This document shows positions 53,259-63,410 of a stretch of DNA of 64,000 nucleotides, in pieces. Below the pieces are notes generated by a model. That model worked only from the letters and a program-made list of their open reading frames with translations. It was not told where the DNA came from and searched no databases. The DNA comes from Porphyra umbilicalis (lineage: Eukaryota; Rhodophyta; Bangiophyceae; Bangiales; Bangiaceae). Position numbers and translations under genes: made by a program. Numbering within the stretch: position 1 is the first letter of the stretch; every line of letters starts with the position of its first letter. The stretch covers positions 124,001 to 188,000 of the forward strand of contig KV918805.1 in NCBI GenBank assembly GCA_002049455.2. Direction: 5' to 3'.

Positions 53259-53554
53259 GCCGGGGGGGCGCCCGCCCGCCCGCCGACGGCGGCGGGCGCG
53301 CCCGCCGCCGCGGGGGCGCGGGGGGGGGGGCGCCCGCCCGCGGCGGCGGCCATGCGCGCCGGCGGCGGCGGCGGCGGGCGCGCCGGTCGGCGGCACGGGG
53401 GGAGGCGGCGGCGGCCGGCGGCGGCGGCGGCGGTCGTGAGGGGCACACCCGCGGGTAGACGGGTGAGCGCGGGGGGGGCCACCCACCCGAGCGCCGCCGG
53501 CGCCGGCGCCGACGCCGACGCCGGCGCCGACAGGGCGGCCGGGGGTGCCGCCAT
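52011..53554 (-). CDS. Staphylococcal-nuclease-domain (SNase/thermonuclease) protein
   Basis: About 514 residues. The N-terminal part, from ATG 53554, is Ala/Pro-rich with one hydrophobic segment (TLAAGLLLWAATAGP), a possible membrane anchor or targeting signal. After a frame change at an 8- or 9-G run (52908-52915 or 52926-52934) comes the SNase fold: RVVDGDTLVI, TRVRLLGIDAPETAQQC, YACGVAAKEALVAKIG and DRYGRFVGICVV. The Asp, Arg, Asp, Glu and Arg that correspond to D21, R35, D40, E43 and R87 of staphylococcal nuclease are all present, so Ca-dependent nuclease activity is likely. The domain is split by an ~85-residue Ala/Pro/Gly insert, then resumes LNGWMVSQGHALAYVDYSKR and AAHVGVWVKEDGFDKPWAWR. 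Plant and cyanobacterial SNases share the Q-C---YACG feature. Stop at 52013-52011. Confidence 0.88.
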
Positions 53555-53901
53555 GGCCGGCCGGTCCGGTCGGGGCGGGCGGCGGGACGGGGACTTGTGG
53601 AGGGGCACGGCGCAAGTCGACGAGGCGGCGACTCGACGCGCGTCGGGCGGGGGGGGTGGATTGCAACAAGGCAGGGCGCGCGAGGGACGGACGCCAACGA
53701 GGGAGCCGGCCGGGAAGAGGAGGGGACACACCGCGGCGCGCGGCGGCCGCACCTCGCCGCACCCCGGGGGCGGCTCGGAGGGACGTTTGACCGCACCCCT
53801 GCCGGTGGCCCTCGAAAAATCTGCGACAGGGTTTGTCTCAACACACGGGGGAGAACCCTGCGCCACACGCAATCACGGGGCGGTGGGACCGTCCCCAATT
53901 G

Positions 53902-53936
53902 CCATGATCGTCGGCCCGGCAGGAATCTCCATCGAG
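53902..53936 (+). repeat. Left member of CATCGA-associated inverted repeat
   Basis: CCATGATCGTCGGCCCGGCA and the following CATCGAG are matched in inverse orientation at 55514-55551. Both members border tracts with many copies of TCGATGG/CATCGA (53935-54020 here). They may be the two ends of a 1.65-kb non-autonomous element. Confidence 0.55.
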
Positions 53937-55513
53937 AAGGATTCTCGATGGGGCTTCGATGGGCCTTGAGAACCCCATCGAGGCATGCTTTCGATGGATC
54001 TTCGATGGACCTTCGATGACTGTACGCCGAGGAAGCCGGCTCGGAAGCTCCAGTCTCATAATTCGTTGCTCGTAACGGTCGCCAAAAAAGGCTTGTCCAA
54101 TAGCGTGAGTGTTCTATGCATGAGTTGAACGCTAAAACTATTTGACCAGGGCGATTGTATTGTGTACTTAAGATCGGTCGAGCGTGATTGCAATTAGACA
54201 GAGAGAGGGCATTCCCCGACAGCACGGCACCACCCGACCCCGGCACGCCCTCCCGACCCCGGCACGCCCTCCCGATACCGTTGCCTGCGCCACGCCACGG
54301 GGCGGGAATGCTCCCCCGGCCGCTCTGTCACCGGGGTCTGCGACCACCCCCGCGCGCTTCTTCGCCCCAGCTACGCCGGCGGCAGGTTGCCAGGCGATAC
54401 GGCGGCGGTGGTCGGGCTGCCGTCGCCGCTACGCCGCATGGCGCCCCGTTCGTGGAAACGGTCCGCCCGTCGAGAGACCCCTACCCGCCCGATACGCTCC
54501 CCGCGAAGACGGCTTGCGAGCCCGTCGCCGACGGCGACAGCAAAAGACGAGGGCCGGCGCGGCTGCCGACGAGGGGGCGGACGCGCCACCGCCGCCGCCC
54601 GCCGGACCGGACAGGTGCCACAAACGGTAGCGCACAAGCACACTAACACCCGCACCCCCCTTCCCCCCCACGTCGAGCGTGTGGCGGCTGCGGTGCTATG
54701 CCGCCGCCTGGCGGGAGTCCCACCTCGACCGCGCCACCGCTGCACGGACCACCGGCACGTCGGACGGGAGAAATGCCTTGAGGGCGCGCGCCCATGCCAA
54801 TGACGCGGTTGTCGGCCATGGCGTGCACCGGCGGGGAGGTGGCGGGGCACCCCGCCGCCGCACACGCCCGGGGGGGAAAGGGAAGCTCCTCCCGCCCGAG
54901 TCCTTCGCCGCCACCGACGGGGGCGGCGGCGACCGCTCGGGTGGAGACGGTGTGGGTGGTGGGGGACACGGCGCCCCAGGGGCCGGGCCGCCCCTTAGCA
55001 TGCCCGCCCGGCAGGGCCAAAGACGCGCAAGCAGAGACTGCCCGCTACAGTGTAAAACCGAGCCTTGCTGGCGGCCATCTCTTCGCGAGCGATTCTCAGT
55101 CATCTAAGTCACGACGGTTCGCACTTGCGGCCTCGCTCGTTACCTTACAACGTAAATCAAAGACCTCGAGCAGGTAAGCTCGTCGTGGATACCGCACCCT
55201 GCTGATGACATTGCCTGGGAATTCCAGTTCCAGTGCCTTCCACAGTAAGCAGCATAGCTGTCGGAGCCCTTATCCAAAGCGTACAGTAGCTGGACCAATC
55301 ATTCGCGGAAGAGCCCGTGCACAGTGCACAATGAAACGGCGGCCGAGTCTCGAAGTGTAGTCTGTCGGAAAGAAACGCACGTGGTGTTGGGTTCTTGTCA
55401 GTGGTTGTTCTGCATCGGTCGATGCACTTCGATGGAGGCTCGGATGCACCCAAAAAAGCCCATCGAATGCCGCCTTCGATGGCCGATGCAGCCCGATGCA
55501 TGCTCGATGCATG

Positions 55514-55551
55514 CTCGATGCGATTTCCTGCCGGGCCGACGATGGTGCTGG
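55514..55551 (-). repeat. Right member of CATCGA-associated inverted repeat
   Basis: CCTGCCGGGCCGACGATGG here is the inverse of the 53902-53936 phrase. The adjoining 55415-55520 tract has about ten TCGATG/CATCGA motifs, including a duplicated CATGCTCGATG. Confidence 0.55.
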
Positions 55552-56725
55552 ACAGGCTGCAAAGTGGGGTTCTGGGGAGCCCGCCGCCTGTGGGGTCCTG
55601 GACAGGCCCCACGCCCAGCTGCGTGGCCCATCATTGACAATTTCGACCACGAACAAATCGGGCCCCGCGCCCCCGCCGTCTCGACCGTTGATCTGACGAC
55701 ACGTCGCAGGGGAGCAGTTGGCCACGGCTGACGGAAACCGCACGAACCAGCCCGGCATTCGACGCGAAGGGGAGCGCCGCCGAGCTCGGGCGTCTGGTGG
55801 ATGGTCGGTTGGGGGAGCGGAGCAGACGCGCGGCAAGACCCGCGTGGGCGCATCCCGTGGGCGTGGGCGGGGGCGGCGGTCCCGGCAGGCCAGGCATCAC
55901 TCGCGGGCACCCCCCGCGTCGTCCTCGGCCCGCTACTGTACGGTGTCACTGCCCCTTGTTGTTGCTCCTCGTCGCGCCGCACTTGCTGGGGAGCTCGGGC
56001 CCACACACGCCACGGCGGCGACGTCACTGGTGGTGGCGGCGGCGGGTCTGGCGCGACGCCAACAACCACCGGGTGTTGCGCGTGGCGGCTGCCAGTCACA
56101 CGGCTCTTGGGGACCCCAGCGGTCGCACACGGGCCGCTGCGATTTTGGTGTGGGTCGCGATTCCCACGCGCGCAACCCTCCACCCACGCCGCTCCCTGGC
56201 GCTCGGCCACACCTCTTCTTGGCGCGATTGGTTTGAGCTGCCGTGCCTGCGAACGGGAGCTTTCCGGGCCCTTGGCCGCTCGGACCGCCCGCTGCAGCGG
56301 TGTTCCTTGCTGGGAGCGGTGCTGGTGCCGGCGCTGCCTGCGGGTGCCGCTGTCCCGGCGGTCGCGGCTACCCAACCGCGCCTCCGCTGGGGCACGTGTG
56401 GCTTTAGTGACTCACACGCGGCGCGCGCATTGTTGGTGTCGGCCGCTTCCGCCGTCCTCCCCAACAGGCGCCCCCGCGCGTGTGCACCGCGGCCGCCGGC
56501 GCGCCCGTGTCCCTCGGCCCGCCGATCGGCACGCCGCCGTGGGGGTGGGGGCGCACCGCTCCGCCCACGCCCCCGCTTTGGCCGGGCCCGCCGTCCCCGC
56601 CCGCCCCGCCCCAGACACTGGCGCGGTGTGGGGGTGGGTGGCCGCCTCGGCAGAGTGGGAGGGACGACGGCGACGGCGGTGGCGGCGGCGGTACCAGCGC
56701 CGGTCGTGCACACCCCCGCACGCCC

Positions 56726-57926
56726 ATGGACGGCGGTGGTCAGCGGGCGGTGGTGTATGGCTACTCGCCTATACCCGGGGCGGTCGCCGCACCTGCGGCG
56801 GCCGCCGCGCACGCCAGTGGCGGGTCGTGCATGCCCGGCGTGCCGCCGGGGAGTTGCTGCTTGAGTCTCGACTTGCCGTCACCGCCGCCAGCGGGGCGGC
56901 AGCTCCCCGTCGACGCACCCGGCGTCCTCGCCGCCGACGCTGCGGCCGCTGCGGCCGCTGCCGCTGCTGCCTCTGCGGCAGCGGCGGTGGCCGCGTCGGG
57001 CGGTGTGGCCGCCCCCCCGCCGCCCCACCACCGGCGCAGCTCGGCAGCCTCGCGACTGCCCCGACGGCGGGCCACGCAACCCCCCCCCCCCCATCTGCCC
57101 CCGCACCGGCGCGGCGTGTCCCGCCCCCTCGGAGCGCAAGCGGGAGCTCGAGCGCAAGCGGCGGGAGCTCATCTCGGAGCGGCTGCTCGAACTCGAAGCC
57201 GCCGTCGGCCTCCGCCCGTCGGACGCGGACCGCGCCGGCAAGCGCATCGACAAGGAGGCGGTGCTCAAGGCCGCCCTCGGCTTGGTGCGGGGCCACAAGG
57301 ATAGCCTCGCGGGCATGACCGCCACCGCCGACCGGGCGATACGGGAGGCTGGCGAGCTGCGGGCGGAAAAGGCGGAGCTGCGGGCGGACAAGGCGTACCT
57401 GCGGCGGGAGTTGGATACGGTGCGGGAGGAGGCGCGCCGCCTCCGCGCCGACAATATCGCGTTGTGGAAGACGTGTCGGGCGGTGGGGGCGGTGGGGAAC
57501 CCCAAACTCAGCCACCTCCTCGGGCCCGCCACGGGGGGGGCGGGGATGGTGGCCGCCGCACCGCCCGCGGGTGGCGGCGTTGGGGGCGCGTTGCGAGCGC
57601 CGGGGGGCAACGGGGGCGGCGCCGCCCCGGGGCCACTGGGCGGCGACGCTGCTGCCGCCGCCACCATCACTGGGGGCGTCGCGCCCATGGTGTCGGCCGA
57701 CGTGGCCGCTGCCGCGACGGCGGCGATTGACGGCCTGTTTACCGGCCGCTTTGGCGGCGGCGTCGGCGGTGTCCCGGGTGGCGGCGGGGGGCTCGACGAC
57801 CCAGCGGCGGCCGCCGCCGCGGCGGACGCAATCGCCCAGTTTTTTAAGGACGACATGGTGCCCGCAGAGCTGGGGCTTGATGCAAAGGACGACCACATGG
57901 GCGCCGACGTTGCGCACTGCCCATGA
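56726..57926 (+). CDS. bHLH-leucine-zipper transcription factor, ILR3/group IVc-like
   Basis: About 400 residues. ATG 56726 opens MDGGGQRAVVYGYSPIPG and a low-complexity, poly-Ala N-terminus. A 13-C run (57080-57092) breaks the frame. The continuing frame gives the bHLH: basic region KRELERKRRELISERLLELE (the Glu-Arg-x-Arg-Arg needed for E-box contact is intact), a loop, then GKRIDKEAVLKAALGLVRGH. A coiled zipper follows directly (ELRAEKAELRADKAYLRREL). The bHLH plus ELKAEKNELRDEK-like zipper is the layout of plant ILR3/bHLH104-115 (IVc) factors, which regulate iron and metal homeostasis; that role here is inference. The C-terminal half is Gly/Ala-rich and ends in an acidic segment (IAQFFKDDMVPAELGLDAKD). 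Nuclear. Confidence 0.87.
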
Positions 57927-58826
57927 GGCGCTTGGTGACGCCGAGGTGCGAGGTGGTCCGTGTTGCAAGGTGGGGGGGGTCACCCTAGGTGGGGGCGGTG
58001 CCCTCACGACACTGGTCTCCCCGCGTCGGCGCTGCAGGCGCGCCGGCGAGGGGATTCGACCCGCCGCGCGTGCGGGGGCAGAGCGGTGGGGATGCCGCGA
58101 CGCCCCTGTGCAGCGCTGGCTTTTGGAGACCACCTCGTTGCCGCCCGCATGGCGTGGCGTCGGCTCTTTGTGGCTGCCGCTTCGCCCCTGGCGGTCGCTG
58201 CCCGCCTCCGTGACGGCCTCCACACTTGAGCCACTAGGGTTGGGCAAACGACTGTTCCCGCACGGCCGATGGCGGCGACTGCTGCCGCACTTTGTGCAAC
58301 ACAATTGGTGCGCTGGTTCCTCTTCCACGTGGTCCTGCATTCGGCCGGCTGCCACCGTGGCTGCCCACATGGCAGGAAGCACGGGTTGGGCGCGGCTGGC
58401 CGACACCCGCCATGGCATGTGCGGCACTGGGCAGGCTGGCTCGCAGGCCTCGAGTTTTGGTGGTCTTGGTGTATGTGGACGTAGTGCCGGTCTAACCCTC
58501 ATTTGTTTATAATCCATCGCTGTCTGTGCAGCACCTGTGCTCCTCCCCTCAAGATCTTCCTTTGCGTGTGAGGTGTCCCTTCCCTTGCCCCATGTACACT
58601 TTTTTTGCCATTGGCTTGTTGCCGACCCGACCACGGGTAGGGGCTCGTCCGCGACGCGCGCCGCTTCTGCTTCTCGACCTGCGCTCTAGGTCGAGCAGAG
58701 GCGCGCTGCGCTCGCTCAGTGTCTGTTGCTTGGTTTCGAGGCGTCTGCCCGTCACGCCCAGAAACGACCACAGATAAAATGTGTCTTCATTTAGGGGGGC
58801 CCCCGTCTCGCGTGGTCTCGCCGCGC
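57927..58826. other. Convergent intergenic region
   Basis: This is the gap between the bHLH gene (+) and the carbonic-anhydrase-like gene (-), whose 3' ends face each other. CTAGGGTTGGGCAAACGACT at 58236 resembles a hAT-type terminal phrase, but no partner end was found. Nothing coding is supported. Confidence 0.4.
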
Positions 58827-59551
58827 CTAGGCCACCTCCCAGACCAACCCCGTCGTCGCGTCGTACATGGCACCCACAACGACCACATCCCCACATAGGC
58901 ACCCTCCCCGCAGCCCCCCCACCGTCGACCGCACCTGCGCCGCGGCGACTGCGTCGGCGACCGCGCGGCCCGCGGGCGCGTGCACGCCGGCAGCACCACC
59001 GACGGCGGCGGCGCCCCCCCCCCCCCCCCCCCCCCACGGCGGCCACGTGCGGCAGGAGCACGTGGCGGAGCATCGCCGCCCACGCCGCCGGCTCGTCTCT
59101 GTCGGCAGCCGGCTCGGCGGCGGCGGCGGCAACGGCGGCGGCCGCCACCCCGCACCCCGTGTGGCCGAGGACAACGACGAGGCGGGCGCCCGCGGCGGTC
59201 GCGGCCGCAACCGCCGCCGCGCCGCCGCCACTCGCCTCCACGTGCGGGCCGAGGGTGCGCACGTCGACGAGCTCCCCGGGGGGGGACCCAAACACCGCGT
59301 CGGCGACGGGGGCAGCGTCAGCGCACGAGATGACGACCGCGCGGGGGGGGGGATTGGGGGGCCAACGGGGGCCCACGCGGTGGGGGGGGGGGGGGGGGGA
59401 GCACCCGCCGGGACGCCGCCGCGAGCGCGTTGGCGCGGAGCAGGGACGTCCACACTGCCTCGCCCGACAAGCTAGGGGCGGGCGCAGACAGCGCAAAGAG
59501 GTCAGGGGGGGAGGCCGCGTTGCGGGCGCCGCCGCCTGGAGCGATGGTCAT
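58827..59551 (-). CDS. Divergent beta-carbonic-anhydrase-like protein
   Basis: About 241 residues in three frames joined at an 18-G run (59382-59399) and a 22-C run (59014-59035). The start MTIAPGGGARNAASPPDLFA at 59551 leads to LFALSAPAPSLSGEAVWTSL. The second part is RAVVISCADAAPVADAVFGS, GELVDVRTLGPHVEASGGGA and ARLVVVLGHTGCGVAAAAVA. The third part is GGCLCGDVVVVGAMYDATTG with a stop at 58829-58827. The order and spacing match beta-CA: CxDxR, (R-AGN), GH--CG, then the strand with V-GA-YD--TG. The zinc-binding Cys, His and Cys are retained. The Arg of the Asp-Arg dyad is replaced (CADAAP), and the usual RNAGN reads RTLGPH. Canonical CO2 hydration may therefore be weak or lost. No clear transit peptide. 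Confidence 0.8.
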
Positions 59552-61043
59552 GGTGAGCGGGGGGCACAGAGTGCCAGCTGCGAGGGACGCGGATGGCCAA
59601 GCGAGGTTGGACAGGTAACGCGCGCGACCGGGTACAGGTGGGACTCGTGGGAGACGCCGAGACGCTGTTGACATGGTCGACGGCCACCATACCGGCCCGT
59701 GCCGACCCGCGCCGACCCGTGACACCCGCGCATGCGGGGGGGTGGGATCACCCCCCTGTGCGGGCCGCTTCCGCGGGGAAAACCCCCACTGCAGCCCTAC
59801 ACCCGAGGCGGGGCGCGCAGCTCCACGCCCAGGCGCGCGGCCGGACCCCCGCCGTGTGGGCCCGAGCCTCGTTTGCCCCTGTCTTGATCGCAAGCCGTGA
59901 CCTCGCCAGCCTCGGAGCGATCCGTGTGGCGCGGCGAGCTCGCCACAGTCGCGCGGGCGCCTGCACGGGTTGGCCACCGCCAGTGCAGGCGGGGCGGGTC
60001 CTGGCAGGGCCCTGACAGCCTGTCCAGAGGTCCCTGCACGGACGCCAAGCGGCGCCACACACCCCCGTCCTTGCGCGGCGAGCGGACGCAATCTCCCAAA
60101 ACGCATCCACGCCTGCACTGTAGTGTCCCTGACGAGGGCCATCAACGGCCCTGTCGCCGTTATGTAGCGGTTCCACTGGCAACAGCGCCACCACGCTCGC
60201 GAAGTGGAAGCAGACCCTGCGCCGACAAGATCGTGCTTGTGGGCCGGCGGCACTCGGGCGGGCTCGTGGGTCACTACCGTCCATCCGTGTCTGCGCTGCG
60301 CGTTTTCATTGGCTTTGCAGCCTTACATTGCAGTCCACCAGTTTCCTTTACATTTGACAGCCTACAGGCGAAGCCCTGAAACTAAAATTGGTGTGTACCG
60401 AATGTTGCGATTCTGGAAACTGTTTCCCGATCGGTATACCGATTAAGCGATTTTGTGCCGAGATCTTGGTGGTTTACTCTTGTAGAAAAAACTGTGAATA
60501 GGTGGGATGTGTGGTTGGAGCTTCACTCGCGTTTCGCACCCTCTCTCGCACACTGCAACGGCCACCACATGACCTCGACCGTACCAACCGCTCGCCTGGG
60601 CACTCCACCCGACCAGCGCCACGACCTCGACCGTGCCTGACCTGAGTGAGCTTGGACCCGTCCTTTCGCCCCCGCGTCAAGGATTCTCCTGCATGCCAAG
60701 CCACGCCATTTCTTCCTCACGCATCAAGACACACTAACTGACAGCAACCTGCTGGCTCACAATGCTGCCACACAATATTAACACGACTCAAAGGAATCTT
60801 GATGGCGCAGAAGTTGCGCAACCGCCAGACTACCCACGCCCAGTTCAGGTGGCTCTTACGGGTCCGTGCATGACACCCTCGATACGAAAGTCCGGCAGCC
60901 ACGTGCGGCTTTCTGACAGGCACCCAGTTATTGGGGACGCGTCCCAAATAAAACCGCCCTGAGAGCGTCTGAGGCGTGGTGACGCTTAAAGCTGTTGCCG
61001 ACTTAGTGACCTGGCCTCCGCGCGCGCACGCTCCGCTCACGTC
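59552..61043. other. Intergenic region
   Basis: No gene is supported. 60378-60450 has TACCGAT-like words similar to those at 3.4 kb (CCCGATCGGTATACCGATTA). The segment 60717-61043 precedes the transposase and may contain the left end of that element. Confidence 0.4.
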
Positions 61044-63410
61044 ATGTGCGCTCCTCCCACGGCTGTGGACGTACGTCCAGTCCTCCCCCAGGCCCGCTCT
61101 CCATCCTCATCCGACCTCTGCCAGGCGTTTCTGAGCGACCTCCGGTCTGGACGAGTTGGTAGGGAGGCTGACAAGGTCGTGCTGACCAAAATTGCGAGCA
61201 CCCTTTTTCTGCCGGGTGCTGGCCGCGAGATACGTCTGACACACTGCAACGGGGTTGTGAGCTTATACTACAAGCGAGCCTTCCCGAGGAAGGTCCTTGT
61301 GCGGAAGAGCCAAGCAAGCAAACGTCTCGCTGCCTAGCGCAGAGTGGGGGATGCCTGCGGCTCCCGGACGGCCTCGGAGGCGCCGGTTGTCGCCAGAGAT
61401 GTCGCACCAAGCACCAATCGGCGCGACGGGCTCGTCGGTCGGGGCACAACTGGGCCTGCTCGTCTCTCGGTCGAGGAGCAAGTGGGCCTGATTTGTAAGA
61501 CAGGGGTCAGATTTGGGGCGTGGAACAAGATCCGGCTGGCGTTTGGCGGGCAACGGATCGAGTTGGCGAGCCTATCGGCGTTGCGCCGGGCGCGCCGCGT
61601 CATGTTAGAGCGGCCATCCAAGCAAGTGGTGGTGGACAGCACCGGCGCCCACCTGACGAGCCTGTCGGATGCCGTCCAAGAGAAGGTGTCCTCCCTCTTT
61701 TGGTCTGACGAATGGGTCGAGCGGTACTTGTATGATGCCTCGCTCCGATCGGTCGAGAAGATTGGTGGGTTCGAATCTCCTCCTCCGGAGAAGCCCGGTG
61801 GGTCCAGCGGCGTCTACCCCCGAGGTGCAGTTGTCCCTCGGGCTCGACAAGGGGGGGTCCCCCAGCTCGGTGAAGATTGTGGCGGGGATTCTCAACCAAG
61901 CTCACCCCAGTAACCCGGCTAACACGATCCTTGTGGCTGTGTGTCCGACCGAGAAGGACAGGTACCAGGACCACGCTGCGATGCTGGAGCGGCACCTGCC
62001 CGAGCTCGACGGGCTCATGCGCGAGGGGGTGCTTGTTGGAGCAGCGCGACGGTCTATTCGTCTTTTTTTGACTGGCGACCTGGCCGCTCTGTGCATCGTG
62101 TTCGGTCACGAAGGTCCCAACGCGACGCAGCCCTGCCTGTGGTGTAAAAGTACCAAGGCCCCCAGCATCAGGCACACCAGCCTTGACGATGCCTTTGGTA
62201 CTATGCAAGGGCTCACGACGCAACGCACCCTCCGTGATGTGGAGCACCTGGACTCGAGGCGTGCCCGCGATTCCAACTTGCCGAAGGGGATTCAATTGGA
62301 GCACCTCTCGATTGAGAGCAGGCCACTTTTTGTCATATATCCGCGGCTGATCGTCGTGATTCCACTTCATGCTACGCAAGTCGGCACGTCGCGGCTGCCA
62401 CGTCTGGCCATCGAGTCCGTGACTGTAGCGCACACGCCGGCCAAAGGGGACGCGTTTGCTGCTGAGTTGAGCGAGAAGCTGTACCAGGAGGTTGGTGTGG
62501 TGCCAGTGCCCTATCACGGCGAGATTCTCATCGGCAGGGACTGCCACAAAATCGCCGAGAAAACGACGTAGTCTGCCGCTTGCTAGAGAGCCTCTTGCCC
62601 CCTACCAAGCTTGCCGCCCACCAACGGGCATGGCAGCTTTGGAACGAGGTGCGGGGCGTGCTGAACATGGGTGCCGTCGCGACGGAGGCGGAGATGAGCC
62701 AGTTCCGGTTGGACACTGTCGCTGTGGCAACGCACCTCAAGACAAGCTTCCCTTGGCTGTATGTCTCGCCGAAGCTTCACACCCTCCTGTGTCACGCAGC
62801 GGATGTTTTGAAGCTGTTTGGGAGCATCGGCCTTTATGGTGAACAGGGCCTGGAGGCCTGGCACGGGACCTACAACCACGCACGCGACCGCTACCCGGAA
62901 CCAATAGAGGCGGAGAGGGCAGCTGGGTTTGTCCGAGCAATGGCTCTCTCCAGAGATGCAAGCCCCGCTGTCCTCCGTCGACATGCTCCACGGCGGAAGC
63001 CGGCACATTCGGGCGCCCGACGTGCGGCCAAGGTTGATGACAAGCGGCGGCGGGACAACAAGCATGTTGTGGAGGAGACTGAGTCGCTCAAGGACAAGGC
63101 CAAGCGCGAGAGAGAGAAGTGGTCGGGTAATTTGTGGGTGGACGCGGCGCGCACCATCCGGACGTATCAATCCAGGCGTGCGATCGTCGGCAGCCGCGCC
63201 CACCGCATCTCAGCCTTACCGCCACATACTGTCACTTGCATGAAGTTATCGCCACTTGACATGGGCTGCCTCCCAGGCAGGCCACTTGACAGCCTGACAT
63301 CAACGGCCGGCTGTGTCTGGCACCCGTGTCGGGTGGTCAGACACACCGTCACAGACACCGGGCCCACCGCCCTGACACTGTCGTGTCCGGCCCATGTTTC
63401 ATGCACGTAG
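61044..63410 (+). mobile_element. DDE-type transposase of a large-eukaryotic-element family, decayed
   Basis: The reading begins MCAPPTAVDVRPVLPQARSP and stays in one frame through a TAG at 61335-61337 to GGFESPPPEKPGG. It moves one frame near 61800-61825 to EVQLSLGLDKGGSPSSVKIV, IRLFLTGDLAALCIVFGHEG and PNATQPCLWCKSTKAP. It returns to the first frame near 62555-62561 and reads SPKLHTLLCHAADVLKLFGS and IGLYGEQGLEAWHGTYNHAR. The D-KGG, GD--L, PC-WC and GEQ-LEAWHG signatures are shared by uncharacterised eukaryotic transposons. The layout (acid residues, CxxC, then a His-rich helix with Glu) recalls RAG1/Transib and KDZ transposases, but I cannot fix the superfamily. Ends and inverted repeats were not found. 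This copy is inactive. Confidence 0.8.

Larger units (their letters stand above)
53555..56725. other. Divergent 3.2-kb intergenic region
   Basis: This lies between the SNase gene start (-) and the bHLH gene start (+). 53850-54180 and 55080-55540 are AT-richer and hold an inverted repeat pair rich in CATCGA. An 18-bp phrase with CCCCGGCACGCCCT is duplicated at 54236-54273. 55.7-56.7 kb is GC-rich 5' flank of the bHLH gene. No gene is supported. Confidence 0.45.

Noticed and set aside
54780-54840. Minus-strand peptide AMADNRVIGMGARPQG resembling the start of dihydrofolate reductase
   Set aside because: The following residues do not match DHFR (no LPW, no later motifs) and the frame is surrounded by non-coding low-complexity text.
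55801-57318. 505-residue plus frame overlapping the bHLH gene
   Set aside because: It reads the bHLH region out of phase; the bHLH and zipper are unambiguous in another frame.
61762-61775. GGGTTCGAATCTCC, a match to the tRNA B-box
   Set aside because: No A-box or cloverleaf precedes it at proper distance and it lies inside the transposase coding sequence.
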